This document shows, one piece after another, positions 28,567-37,485 of a DNA stretch of 64,000 nt. Both the position numbers and the translations under genes were made by a program. The notes below the pieces were generated by a model that saw nothing but the letters and a program-made list of their open reading frames with translations, had not been told where the DNA came from and did not search any database. How positions within the stretch are numbered: the stretch's first letter is position 1; each line of letters begins with the position of its first letter. The stretch is taken from positions 279,253 to 343,252 of the forward strand of contig NZ_JAPSIY010000003.1 in assembly GCF_031178445.1 (NCBI RefSeq), given 5' to 3'. This DNA comes from Microbacterium sp. Its GTDB lineage: Bacteria; Actinomycetota; Actinomycetes; Actinomycetales; Microbacteriaceae.

Positions 28567-29888
28567 TCGGCCTCGCCCGCCAGCATCCGTTCCCACAGAC
28601 GCGGGAACTCCGGCAGCGTCTTGGCGGTGGTGCCGATGTCGTCGATCTCCACGCCGGGAACGCGCAGCCCGACGAGGGCGCCCGTGGTGGCCATCCGGTG
28701 GTCGTGGTGAGCCGGCCACACGCCGCCGTGCAGTTCACGCGGGTGGATCCGGAGCCCGTCGGGCAATTCATCCACCTCTCCGCCGAGCGCGCGAAGGTTG
28801 CCGGCGAGTGCGGCGATGCGATCGGTCTCGTGCGTGCGGATGTGTCCGACGCCCCGGATCGTCGTCGTGCTGTCGGCGAAGGCGGCGAGACCCGCGATCG
28901 TCGGGGTCAGCTCACTCGCCGCGGACAGGTCCATGTCCAATCCGCGGATGCTGTCGCCCCCGCGCACCGTGAGGGCGCCACCGTGCCGGGAGGTGTGCGC
29001 GCCCATGGCGTGCAGGATCTCGGGAAGCATGGCGCCCGGCTGCGTGGAGTGCAGGGGCCAGGCGGGCACGGTGACTTCGCCGCCCGCGACCATCGCGGCG
29101 GCCAGGAACGGCGCCGCATTGGAGAGGTCGGGCTCGATCACGACCTCCTTGGCGCGCGGCACACCTGCCTCGACCAGCCATTCGCCGTGGCCGGGACGCT
29201 CGATCCGGATGCCGCGTCGACTGAGCGACTCGATGGTCATGTCGATGTGCGGCAGGCTGGGCAGGTGGTCACCGGTGTGCACCAGGTGGAGTCCGACATC
29301 GAAGCGGGGTGCGGCGAGCAGCAGTCCCGACACGAACTGGCTCGAACCCGATGCGTCGATCTCGATCCGGCCGCCGCGGATGCGGCCATGGCCTCGAACG
29401 GTGAAGGGCAGAGACCAGGTGCCTTCGTCGTCGATGTCGACGCCGAGGTCTCGCAGCCCGCTGATCAGTGCGCCCATCGGGCGGTGCAGCGCGGTCTCGT
29501 GAGCGGTGAGGTGCACATCCTCGGCCGCGAGGCCGGCGAGCGGGGCGATGAAGCGCATCACCGTGCCCGCCTGACCGCAGTCGATGGTCGTTCCGCCGTG
29601 CAGCGGCGCCGGCGTCACAACCAGGTCCGGCCCGAACTCGCCGTCGGACGGCACCTCCTCGATTCCGACGCCGAGGAGGCGCAGAGCCTCGACCATGCGT
29701 CGCGAGTCGTCGGAGTGCAGCGGGCGGGTCAGGCGGCCCGGCCCGTCCGCGATCGCCGCGATGATCAGCTCCCGGTTCGTGAGTGACTTCGAGCCGGGCA
29801 CGGTGACGGAGGCGTGCACCGCGGCCTCGGCGGACGGTGCGCGGTAGACGCCCCGCGCAGGGGAGAGGGAATACCGTTCAGCGCTCAT
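28563..29888 (-). CDS. aroA: 3-phosphoshikimate 1-carboxyvinyltransferase (EPSP synthase)
   Basis: I take ATG 29888 ([18 protein letters not shown]), giving 441 residues. It transfers enolpyruvyl from PEP to shikimate 3-phosphate, the sixth step of the shikimate pathway. Motifs are [29 protein letters not shown] (PEP-binding glycine region), [31 protein letters not shown] and the C-terminal DHRMA and KTLPEFP. It is coupled to rsgA by a 4-base overlap. A TAGGCT hexamer ends eight bases before the ATG, so a leaderless or near-leaderless mRNA is likely. Confidence 0.96.
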   Translation of the reverse strand: MSAERYSLSPARGVYRAPSAEAAVHASVTVPGSKSLTNRELIIAAIADGPGRLTRPLHSDDSRRMVEALRLLGVGIEEVPSDGEFGPDLVVTPAPLHGGTTIDCGQAGTVMRFIAPLAGLAAEDVHLTAHETALHRPMGALISGLRDLGVDIDDEGTWSLPFTVRGHGRIRGGRIEIDASGSSQFVSGLLLAAPRFDVGLHLVHTGDHLPSLPHIDMTIESLSRRGIRIERPGHGEWLVEAGVPRAKEVVIEPDLSNAAPFLAAAMVAGGEVTVPAWPLHSTQPGAMLPEILHAMGAHTSRHGGALTVRGGDSIRGLDMDLSAASELTPTIAGLAAFADSTTTIRGVGHIRTHETDRIAALAGNLRALGGEVDELPDGLRIHPRELHGGVWPAHHDHRMATTGALVGLRVPGVEIDDIGTTAKTLPEFPRLWERMLAGEAE

Positions 29889-29938
29889 CGGTTCATAGCC
29901 TAGTGAAGCCAGTCGCACACGGAGAGGAGTGGTTGCGG

Positions 29939-30610
29939 ATGATGTCGGTTCTGCAGCGGGAACGCATCGACACCGTCGGTCTCGATGACCTCTCCGGCCT
30001 AGACTGGCCGGTGATGGACGAGACGACTACCGCAGACCCTCGGCGCGACTTCGAGGAGCAGGCGATCCCCTTCATGGATCAGCTCTACGCCGCGGCGATG
30101 CGCATGACGCGCAACCCCGCCGACGCCGCAGATCTCGTGCAGGAGACGTTCGTGAAGGCGTACGGCTCGTGGTCCACGTTCACGCAGGGGACCAATCTGA
30201 AGGCGTGGCTGTACCGCATCCTCACCAACACCTACATCAACATCTACCGTAAGCGGCAGCGTGAGCCGTATCAGGGCACGATCGACGAGCTGGAGGACTG
30301 GCAGCTCGGCGGGGCGGAGTCGACCACCGCTTCGCACGGTCGTTCCGCGGAGGCCGAGGCGATCGACCGGATGCCGGCATCGGTCGTCAAGGACGCGCTG
30401 CAGGAGGTGCCGGAGGACTTCCGTCTCGCCGTCTACCTCGCCGACGTCGAGGGATTCTCCTACCAGGAGATCGCCGACATCATGAAGACACCCATCGGCA
30501 CCGTCATGAGCCGCCTTCACCGTGGCAGGCGAATGCTCAGGGAGCTGCTGGCTGACTACGCCGCCGAGCGAGGGATCGCCACGGCCACCAAATCGAGGAG
30601 CAAGAAATGA
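29939..30610 (+). CDS. sigH: ECF sigma factor SigH/SigR (redox and heat stress)
   Basis: The protein has sigma2 ([53 protein letters not shown]) and sigma4 ([38 protein letters not shown]) regions of the SigH/SigR group, which directs thioredoxin, protease and chaperone genes under disulfide stress. It is coupled to a ZAS anti-sigma gene. The start is uncertain: ATG 29939 has GGAGAGGAG nine bases upstream and gives 223 residues; ATG 30014 ([16 protein letters not shown]) would fit the shorter mycobacterial N-terminus. Confidence 0.93.
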   Translation: MMSVLQRERIDTVGLDDLSGLDWPVMDETTTADPRRDFEEQAIPFMDQLYAAAMRMTRNPADAADLVQETFVKAYGSWSTFTQGTNLKAWLYRILTNTYINIYRKRQREPYQGTIDELEDWQLGGAESTTASHGRSAEAEAIDRMPASVVKDALQEVPEDFRLAVYLADVEGFSYQEIADIMKTPIGTVMSRLHRGRRMLRELLADYAAERGIATATKSRSKK

Positions 30611-30849
30611 CCGACTGCGGCTGCGAGAAGGCACGCAGGGATCTTGAGGAGTACCTCCGCAACGAGGTGTGCCACACCGAGCACTCCGAGATCCGCGAGC
30701 ATCTGGAGCACTGCCAGTCCTGCAAGGACGAGGCACTGGTGGCCAAGACGCTGACGGAGGTCGTGGCGCGCGCCTGCAAGGAGACCGCTCCCGCCGAGCT
30801 TCGCGACCAGGTGTTCGCACGCCTGCGGGCCGTACAGGCAGCGCACTGA
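30607..30849 (+). CDS. rsrA: ZAS-family anti-sigma factor RsrA/RshA
   Basis: This 80-residue protein has the zinc anti-sigma motif His32-x3-Cys36-x2-Cys39 (HLEHCQSC), with further cysteines at 4, 6 and 22, like the redox-active cysteines of RsrA. In the reduced, zinc-bound form it sequesters SigH; oxidation forms a disulfide, expels zinc and frees the sigma factor. Its ATG overlaps the sigH stop (ATGA), giving matched synthesis. Confidence 0.94.
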   Translation: MTDCGCEKARRDLEEYLRNEVCHTEHSEIREHLEHCQSCKDEALVAKTLTEVVARACKETAPAELRDQVFARLRAVQAAH

Positions 30850-30876
30850 CCACGCCGGGCGCGCAGAAGCGCTCGA

Positions 30877-30888
30877 TAGTCTGAGCGG
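30877..30888 (+). promoter_or_regulatory. Leaderless-type promoter (TAGTCT-N6-GTG)
   Basis: TAGTCT at 30877-30882, six bases, then the GTG of the Eis-like gene at 30889. Confidence 0.5.
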
Positions 30889-32187
30889 GTGAACCTTCTC
30901 GACGCACGTACAGTTCCCGCAGACCCCGTCTCCGTCCAGCGACTGCGCGAAGCCGGACTCGAGTACCGGATCGCCGACATGGACGACGTGCGCATCGCGA
31001 CGGCATTCGCGCGGGCCGACGCCCGCGGCTTCCTGGATTCGGACCCGGGGGAGGAGCAGCTCGCCCGCATGCGGACGATGTGGCTCTCGCGCCGCAACAT
31101 CGGCGTGTACGAAGCGGATGCCGCCCACGCCAGTCTTCCCGTGGCGACGGTCAACTCCTGGGTGACTCCGATGACGGTACCCGGTGGGGAGATCCCGATG
31201 TGGGCGATCAGCTCGGTGACCGTCGCCGGCACGCACCGACGACGCGGAATCGCACGCGGGCTCCTGGAGGGCGAGCTGCGCGCGGCGGCGGCCGCGGGCG
31301 TGCCGATCGCCGGGCTCACCGCGACCGAGGCCACGATCTATGGCCGCTACGGTTTCGCTCCGGCCGTGCAGGTCGCGCGCGTGTCTGTCGACACCCGCCG
31401 ATCCGGGTGGACGGCCGCTCCGACGCCAGGGAGGCTGGAGTACCTGGAGCGTCCTGAACTGGCGGCGGAGCTGGGTGCAGTGCATGAGCGTTCTCGCATC
31501 GCACGCTCGGGGCAGATCCCTGGATGGGACGCGCGCTGGGCGCGGATCGCCGGCCTGACCGAGGGGGAGGGCAAGGGCACCGAGGTGCGAGGCGTCTGCT
31601 ACCGGGATGCGGAAGGCGCGGTGCGCGGTGCGATCGCGTATTCGCTCAAGCAGCAGCCGGATGGATTCCGGTTCACGCTGTCGATCGGACACCTCGAAGC
31701 GGAGACGGATGAGGCGCTCCGCGCGCTCTGGGGCTTCGCCGTGAACCACGACCTGGTCAGCAGGGTCGACGTCGACCTGCGGCCGCTGGACGACCCGATC
31801 CTGCACCTGGTCGCCGACCAGCGCGCGGTCGAGTTCACGGTGCACGACCACGGCTGGCTGCGAATCCTCGACGTACCGTCCGCGCTTCAGGCGCGCCGTT
31901 ACGACGCAGCCGTCGACGCCGTGCTTCGCATCGACGACCCGTACGGATTCGCGGCGGGGACGTGGCGGCTGCGGATCGGCACCGAAGGAGATGCGAGCGT
32001 CGAGGCGGTCGATGCCGAGGGGGACGTGGCGATGGGCGCGGCTGAGCTGTCGGCGGTCTACGCCGGCAGCGTGCCGCTGAGCCAGCTGGCCGCCGCCGGC
32101 CGCGTCCGTGGCGATCAGCGCACCATCGGCGCCCTGACAAGGTCGTTCCTGGCACATCCCGCGCCGCTGCTCGGCATCTGGTACTGA
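30889..32187 (+). CDS. Eis-like GNAT N-acetyltransferase
   Basis: This 432-residue protein has the three-part Eis layout: an N-terminal GNAT domain with the acetyl-CoA loop VTVAGTHRRRGIARGLLEG, a second degenerate GNAT-like half, and a C-terminal sterol-carrier-like domain. It ends in a hydrophobic terminal residue (LLGIWY), the end that reaches into the active site in Eis. The segment TATEATIYGRYGFAPA holds the catalytic Tyr position. Mycobacterial Eis acetylates aminoglycosides and other amines; the physiological substrate here is unknown. Confidence 0.88.
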   Translation: MNLLDARTVPADPVSVQRLREAGLEYRIADMDDVRIATAFARADARGFLDSDPGEEQLARMRTMWLSRRNIGVYEADAAHASLPVATVNSWVTPMTVPGGEIPMWAISSVTVAGTHRRRGIARGLLEGELRAAAAAGVPIAGLTATEATIYGRYGFAPAVQVARVSVDTRRSGWTAAPTPGRLEYLERPELAAELGAVHERSRIARSGQIPGWDARWARIAGLTEGEGKGTEVRGVCYRDAEGAVRGAIAYSLKQQPDGFRFTLSIGHLEAETDEALRALWGFAVNHDLVSRVDVDLRPLDDPILHLVADQRAVEFTVHDHGWLRILDVPSALQARRYDAAVDAVLRIDDPYGFAAGTWRLRIGTEGDASVEAVDAEGDVAMGAAELSAVYAGSVPLSQLAAAGRVRGDQRTIGALTRSFLAHPAPLLGIWY

Positions 32188-32307
32188 CGACTCGAACAAT
32201 CCCCGGATCGTCGGGATCGATCGGCAGGATTCGGCCGATGTGCGGAGCTTTCCCGCCATCTCAGGTCGATCGGCTGCTGCGACGATCGCGGCGTCGGCCC
32301 TCGGCGC

Positions 32308-32319
32308 TAGCGTGAGCGC
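32308..32319 (+). promoter_or_regulatory. Leaderless-type promoter (TAGCGT-N6-GTG)
   Basis: TAGCGT at 32308-32313, six bases, then the permease GTG at 32320. Confidence 0.55.
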
Positions 32320-33612
32320 GTGAGCATCCGAGCATCCGCACCGACTCAGCCGTCCGCTGACCGCGCCGGAGCAGGCCGGCTCGGCCTGCTTCCAGGCATC
32401 GCTCTCTATCTCGCATCCGTCCTCGGAACGGGCCTACTGGTGCTGCCCGGCCTCGCCGCGCGCACCGCGGGGCCGGCGAGCATCCTCTCGGTGGCCGCGG
32501 TCACGCTGCTCGCGGTCCCGCTGGCCGGGGCGTTCGCGGCACTCGCCGCCCGTCATCCCGATCCGGGCGGAGTGGCCGGTTACGCCCGCCGCGCGCTCGG
32601 TGCGACCGCGGCGAGGGCCGCCGGCTACTGGTTCCTGTTCGGTGTCTCGGCGGGCGGCGCGGTCGTCGCCTTCCTCGGCGCGCGGTACATCGCGACGGTC
32701 GTCGGAATCGACGCCGGCGCTGTGCCGCTGATCGCGCTGGCCTTCTTGACGATCCCTTTCGTCGCGAACCTGTTCGGCGTGCATGTGGCGGGCTGGGCGC
32801 AGCTCGCGCTGACGGCGCTGCTCATGGCCGTGGTCATCACCGTTCTGGCGGTCGCGGCGCCGGCTGTCGAAGCGTCGCGCTTCCAGCCCTTCCTTCCGCA
32901 CGGCTGGGGAGGGGTGGGGACCGCGATCGTGATGTTCGTGTGGGCGTTCGCAGGCTGGGAGGTCGGCACCCACATCTCGGGCGAGTTCCGCCATCCGGGT
33001 CGTACCATTCCGATCGCCACCGCGGTCACCCTGGTGCTGTCGGGCGCGAGCTACCTCGCGCTGCAGATCGTGACGGTCGGGGCGCTGGGCGCTCGCGCTG
33101 GCGAAGGCGATGTGGTCCTGCTCGATCTCGCCAGGTCCGGCGACCTGCCCGCAGCGCCCGCACTGATCGGAGCCGCTGCGGGAATCGTTGCCCTCGGCGT
33201 GATGAACGTCTACCTGGCCGCATTCGCCAAGCTGGGCGCGTCACTGGCCGCGGCCGGTGACCTTCCCCGTTGGTTCGCGAAGGGTGTCGGCAACGGCGAA
33301 GTGCCACGCCGTGCGCTGATGCTCACCGGGGTGATCGTGCTGGTGTACTTCGTCACGGCGTTCGCGACCGGCGGCGACCTCCAGCCGTTCATCCTCATCC
33401 ATACCGCCAGCATGGTCGCCATCTACGTGATCGGCATGATCGCGGCGGTCCGGCTGCTGCCTCGCGGCACCGCCGGACACAGGTTCGCGATCGTCGCCGT
33501 CGTGCTCACGCTGGCACTGCTTCCGCTGGCCGGTGCCGCGCTGGTGGTTCCGCTCGCACTCGCGGCGGCGGCGTGGACAGTGGCGATGCTGCGTTCGCGC
33601 CAGAGGGCCTGA
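32320..33612 (+). CDS. APC-superfamily amino-acid permease
   Basis: This 430-residue protein has about 12 membrane segments. The first helix carries the APC glycine pattern GIALYLASVLGTGLLVLPGL, and helix 6 the block FVWAFAGWEVGTHISGEFRHPGR (in pieces: FVWAFAGWEVG, then THISGEFRHPGR), which corresponds to the family's GWE/E substrate region. No cytoplasmic domain is attached. The substrate is probably an amino acid or amine but cannot be fixed. It is monocistronic, preceded by a leaderless-type promoter and followed by a hairpin. Confidence 0.88.
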   Translation: MSIRASAPTQPSADRAGAGRLGLLPGIALYLASVLGTGLLVLPGLAARTAGPASILSVAAVTLLAVPLAGAFAALAARHPDPGGVAGYARRALGATAARAAGYWFLFGVSAGGAVVAFLGARYIATVVGIDAGAVPLIALAFLTIPFVANLFGVHVAGWAQLALTALLMAVVITVLAVAAPAVEASRFQPFLPHGWGGVGTAIVMFVWAFAGWEVGTHISGEFRHPGRTIPIATAVTLVLSGASYLALQIVTVGALGARAGEGDVVLLDLARSGDLPAAPALIGAAAGIVALGVMNVYLAAFAKLGASLAAAGDLPRWFAKGVGNGEVPRRALMLTGVIVLVYFVTAFATGGDLQPFILIHTASMVAIYVIGMIAAVRLLPRGTAGHRFAIVAVVLTLALLPLAGAALVVPLALAAAAWTVAMLRSRQRA

Positions 33613-33618
33613 CAGCGA

Positions 33619-33651
33619 GGATGCCGCCCCTCGCGAAGAGGGACGGCATCC
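33619..33651. terminator. Bidirectional terminator between permease and kgd
   Basis: GGATGCCG/CGGCATCC outer arms plus an inner CCCTC/GAGGG stem with a short GCGAA loop sit between two convergent stops. Confidence 0.8.
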
Positions 33652-33667
33652 GTCGTTCGGTTATGCG

Positions 33668-36600
33668 TCAGCCGAGGGTGAGCGCGGCCTTCAGCAGCTC
33701 CGCCTGCTCGATCGCGTGCACCTTCGACGACCCCGTGGCCGGCGACGCGGACGCGGCGCGCGAGACCGCGCGGAACTGCCGGTCGCCCGGCACGTCGGCG
33801 AAGGCCAGCGCCAGGAACGGCCAGGCGCCCTGGTTCTCCGGCTCCTCCTGCACCCACACCAGCTCGGCGTTCGGGTACGAGTCGGTCACGGCCTTGAGCT
33901 CGTCGATCGGGGTCGGGTACAGCTGTTCCAGCCGCACCAGCGCGATCTCGGGGTTCGGGTTCTTCTCCAGCTCGCTGCGCAGATCCCAGTGCACCTTGCC
34001 GGAGTGCACCAGCACGCGCTTCACCGCGCTGCGGTCGAGCGAGCGGTCATCGTCGATGACCGGCTCGAAGCGGCCCTGGGTGAAGTCCTCGACCGAGCTC
34101 GTGGCACCGCGCAGACGCAGCATCGCCTTCGGGGTGAACACCACGAGAGGCTTGCGCGGGCGCGCGTAGGCCTGGCGGCGAAGCAGATGGAAGTGCGAGG
34201 CCGGAGTCGACGGGCGCGCGACGATCATGTTCTCCTGTGCGCACAGCTGCAGGAAGCGCTCGATACGTGCCGACGAGTGGTCGGGCCCCTGGCCTTCGTA
34301 GCCGTGCGGCAGCAGCATCACCACACCCGACTGCTGGCCCCACTTCTGCTCTGCGGCCGAGATGTACTCGTCGATCACCGACTGCGCGCCGTTCACGAAG
34401 TCGCCGAACTGCGCCTCCCACAGCACCAGCGCGTCGGTGTTCTCGACCGAGTACCCGTACTCGAACGCGAGGGCCGCGTACTCGCTCAGCAGGGAGTCGT
34501 ATACGAAGAAGCGGCCCTGGTTCTCGGACAGGTTGGCCAGCGGCAGCCACTCCTGCCCGTTCTGACGGTCGTGCAGAACGGCGTGACGCTGCACGAATGT
34601 GCCTCGACGCGAGTCCTGGCCGGCCAGGCGCACCGGGGTCCCTTCGACCAGCAGCGACCCGAAGGCGAGCAGCTCGCCGAAGCCCCAGTCGATGTTGCCG
34701 CTGCGACTCATCTCCACGCGCTTGTCGAGCTGCTGCTGCAGCTTCGAGTGAACGGTGAAGCCATCGGGCTTGTTGGCGTGCGCGTCGCCGAGCAGATGGA
34801 TGACCTCGAGCGGCACACCGGTGACCTCGGGGGCGCCGATCTGCTCGTCCACCGGTGTCAGCTCAGGAGCGATCGGGGTGGCGCCGGTCTCTGCGGCGTG
34901 CGTCTCGGCGAAGGCGATCTCCAGGCGGTTCTGGAAGTCGGCCTTGGCCTGCTCGTACTCCTCCTCGGTGATGTCACCGCGGCCGACGAGGGCCTCGGTG
35001 TACAGCTTGCGCACCGAGCGCTTCGCCTGGATGAGATCGGTCATCTGCGGCTGGGTCATCGACGGGTCGTCGCCCTCGTTGTGACCGCGGCGGCGGTAGC
35101 ACACCAGGTCGATGACGACGTCGCGGTGGAAGCGCTCGCGGTATTCGAATGCGAGCTGGGCGACGTGGATCACCGACTCGGGGTCATCGCCGTTGACGTG
35201 GAAGATCGGAGCCTGGATGGTCTTCGCGACGTCGGTGGCGTACACCGAGCTGCGCGAGTCGGTCGGCAGGGTGGTGAACCCGACCTGGTTGTTGACCACC
35301 ACGTGCACGGTGCCGCCGGTGCGGTAGCCGCGCAGCTGCGACATCTGCAGGGTCTCGACGACCACGCCCTGGCCGGCGAACGCGGCATCGCCGTGCACCA
35401 GGATGGGCAGCCAGGCGAAGGTGCCGATCGGCTTGCGGTCCTGCTTGGCGCGCACGATGCCCTCGAGCACGCCGTCGACCGTCTCGAGGTGCGACGGGTT
35501 CGCGGCGAGGTAGACGGGCAGCTCGGAGCCGTCCTCGGAGACGAAGGTGCCCTCGGTGCCGAGGTGGTACTTGACGTCGCCGGAGCCGCGCTGGTTGCCG
35601 GGCATGAGCGAGCCCTCGAACTCCCGGAACACCTGCCCGTAGGTCTTGCCTGCGATGTTGGTGAGCACGTTCAGGCGACCCCGGTGCGCCATTCCGATGG
35701 CAGCGCCGTCGAGGCCGGCATCCGCCGCGCCCTGGAGGATCTCGTCCAGCAGCGGGATCAGCGATTCGCCGCCCTCGAGCGAGAAGCGCTTCTGCCCCAC
35801 GAACTTGGTCTGCAGGAACGTCTCGAAGGCCTCGGCCTCGTTCAGCTTGCGAAGGACTCGCAGCTGTTCGTCGTGGCCGGGCTTGACGTACTTCACCTCG
35901 AGCTTCTCCTGGAACCAGCGACGCTGGTCGGGATCCTGGATGTGCATGTACTCGATGCCGAGAGTGCGGCAGTACGAGTCGCGGAGCACGCCGAGGATGT
36001 CTCGCAGCTTCATCACGCGCTTGCCGCCGAAGCCGCCGGTGACGAAGTCGCGATCGAGGTCCCAGAAGGTCAGGCCGTGGGTCTCGATCTCCAGGTCGGG
36101 GTGCGAGCGCTGCACGTACTCGAGCGGGTCGATGTCGGCCATGAGGTGGCCGCGCACGCGGTACGAGTTGATCAGCTCCTGCACGCGCGACTGCTTGTCG
36201 ACGCGCTCGGCGAGATCGATCGCGATGTCCGGGTTCCAGCGGATCGGCTGGTAGGGGATGCGCAGGGCCGCGAAGATGTCGTCGTAGAACCCGCGTTCGC
36301 CGATGAGCAGCTCGTGCACCTTCTTGAGGAACTCGCCGGATCCGGCGCCCTGGATGACCCGGTGGTCGTAGGTGCTGGTCAGAGTGATGGTCTTGCCGAT
36401 GCCCAGCTCGGTGAGGGTCTTCTGGCTGGAGCCCTGGAACTCGGCGGGGTACTCGAGTGCGCCGGCGCCGATGATGCAGCCCTGGCCCTTCATCAGCCGC
36501 GGCACCGAGTGCACGGTGCCGATGCCGCCGGGGTTGGTCAGGGACACGGTGGTGCCCTGGAAGTCGGCAGCGGTCAGCTTGTTGCCCCGCGCGCGCTTGA

Positions 36601-37324
36601 TGAGGTCCTCGTACGCCGAGAGGTACTCGTTGAAGGTCATCGTGTCGGCCCGCTTGATGCTGGGAACCAGCAGAGCTCTGGTGCCGTCGGGCTTGGGGAT
36701 GTCGATCGCGATGCCGAGGTTGACGTGCGCGGGCGCGACGACCGACGGCTTGCCGTCGATCTCGGCGTACGAGACGTTCTGGCTCGGGAACTCCTTGAGC
36801 GTGCGGATGAGCGCCCAGCCGATCAGATGGGTGAAGCTCACCTTGCCGCCGCGGGTGCGCGCCATGTGGTTGTTGATGACGATCCGGTTGTCGATCATCA
36901 GCTTGGCGGGAACGGTGCGCACGCTGGTGGCGGTGGGCACCGTCAGCGACTCGTCCATGTTCGCGGCGAGGGTCTTGGGCATTCCGCGCAGGACGGTGAC
37001 CTTGTCCTCGTCGGCGGGAGACTCCTCCTTGACCTCGGGCTTCGGCGCCTGGGCCGGGATCGGCGCCTCCTTGGCGGGCTTCGCCGTGGTGCGCGCGACA
37101 GGCTGGCTGCCGATCACCGGAATCGGTGCGGTGACCGGGTGTGCCGTGGATGCGCTCGCAGCTGACGCGGACGCGGCATCCGGCTGGTAGTTCTCGAGAA
37201 TCGGCCACCACTCCTTGTCAACGGAATCGCGGTCCTTCTTGAACTGCTCGTAGAGCTCGTCCACGAGCCAGGAGTTGGCTCCGAACCCCCCGTCGCCACT
37301 GACGCCGGTCACCTGGTTCGACAC
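33668..37324 (-). CDS. kgd: Multifunctional 2-oxoglutarate decarboxylase/dehydrogenase E1o with E2o domain
   Basis: The GTG at 37324 follows AAAGAGGGCG and gives 1218 residues. Order of parts: a short E1 N-terminal segment (SWLVDELYEQFKKDRDSVDK), a Pro/Ala-rich linker, an acyltransferase (E2o) domain at about 115-330 with NLGIAIDIPKPDG and the catalytic-type DHR in STYDHRVIQGAGS, then the thiamine-diphosphate E1o region with IGMAHRGRLNVL, VHGDAAFAGQGVV and VVNNQVGFTT. This fusion (OdhA/Kgd) is an actinobacterial trait: it works with AceF and Lpd in a mixed complex and is controlled by the FHA protein OdhI/GarA. It is the TCA-cycle step from 2-oxoglutarate to succinyl-CoA. Confidence 0.97.
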   Translation of the reverse strand: MSNQVTGVSGDGGFGANSWLVDELYEQFKKDRDSVDKEWWPILENYQPDAASASAASASTAHPVTAPIPVIGSQPVARTTAKPAKEAPIPAQAPKPEVKEESPADEDKVTVLRGMPKTLAANMDESLTVPTATSVRTVPAKLMIDNRIVINNHMARTRGGKVSFTHLIGWALIRTLKEFPSQNVSYAEIDGKPSVVAPAHVNLGIAIDIPKPDGTRALLVPSIKRADTMTFNEYLSAYEDLIKRARGNKLTAADFQGTTVSLTNPGGIGTVHSVPRLMKGQGCIIGAGALEYPAEFQGSSQKTLTELGIGKTITLTSTYDHRVIQGAGSGEFLKKVHELLIGERGFYDDIFAALRIPYQPIRWNPDIAIDLAERVDKQSRVQELINSYRVRGHLMADIDPLEYVQRSHPDLEIETHGLTFWDLDRDFVTGGFGGKRVMKLRDILGVLRDSYCRTLGIEYMHIQDPDQRRWFQEKLEVKYVKPGHDEQLRVLRKLNEAEAFETFLQTKFVGQKRFSLEGGESLIPLLDEILQGAADAGLDGAAIGMAHRGRLNVLTNIAGKTYGQVFREFEGSLMPGNQRGSGDVKYHLGTEGTFVSEDGSELPVYLAANPSHLETVDGVLEGIVRAKQDRKPIGTFAWLPILVHGDAAFAGQGVVVETLQMSQLRGYRTGGTVHVVVNNQVGFTTLPTDSRSSVYATDVAKTIQAPIFHVNGDDPESVIHVAQLAFEYRERFHRDVVIDLVCYRRRGHNEGDDPSMTQPQMTDLIQAKRSVRKLYTEALVGRGDITEEEYEQAKADFQNRLEIAFAETHAAETGATPIAPELTPVDEQIGAPEVTGVPLEVIHLLGDAHANKPDGFTVHSKLQQQLDKRVEMSRSGNIDWGFGELLAFGSLLVEGTPVRLAGQDSRRGTFVQRHAVLHDRQNGQEWLPLANLSENQGRFFVYDSLLSEYAALAFEYGYSVENTDALVLWEAQFGDFVNGAQSVIDEYISAAEQKWGQQSGVVMLLPHGYEGQGPDHSSARIERFLQLCAQENMIVARPSTPASHFHLLRRQAYARPRKPLVVFTPKAMLRLRGATSSVEDFTQGRFEPVIDDDRSLDRSAVKRVLVHSGKVHWDLRSELEKNPNPEIALVRLEQLYPTPIDELKAVTDSYPNAELVWVQEEPENQGAWPFLALAFADVPGDRQFRAVSRAASASPATGSSKVHAIEQAELLKAALTLG

Positions 37325-37472
37325 GCTCGATCGCCCTCTTTCATCGCTGAATCCATGCGGTGCTGACTCGATGCCGGCTGTGCATCGGGTCGCACGCTGT
37401 TCGACATTCAAGCCTAGTGCCATCCGGCTGGACGGCGCGTGTGCTCGGTGCCCGTTTCGGAGCCCCCGGCGG

Positions 37473-37485
37473 TACCGTGATGAAC
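37473..37485 (+). promoter_or_regulatory. Leaderless-type promoter (TACCGT-N7-ATG)
   Basis: TACCGT is followed by seven bases and ATG 37486; this supports 37486 over the ATG at 37480. Confidence 0.45.

Noticed and set aside
29957..29984. SigH autoregulatory promoter with GGGAAC -35 inside the sigH 5' region
   Set aside because: GGGAAC is present but no GTT -10 occurs at 16-19 bases, so the match to the SigH consensus fails.
33533..37165. A 1210-codon open frame on the plus strand opposite kgd
   Set aside because: It is the antisense shadow of a GC-rich gene: His/Arg/Val/Gly-rich, no domain, no ribosome site, and kgd on the other strand is unmistakable.
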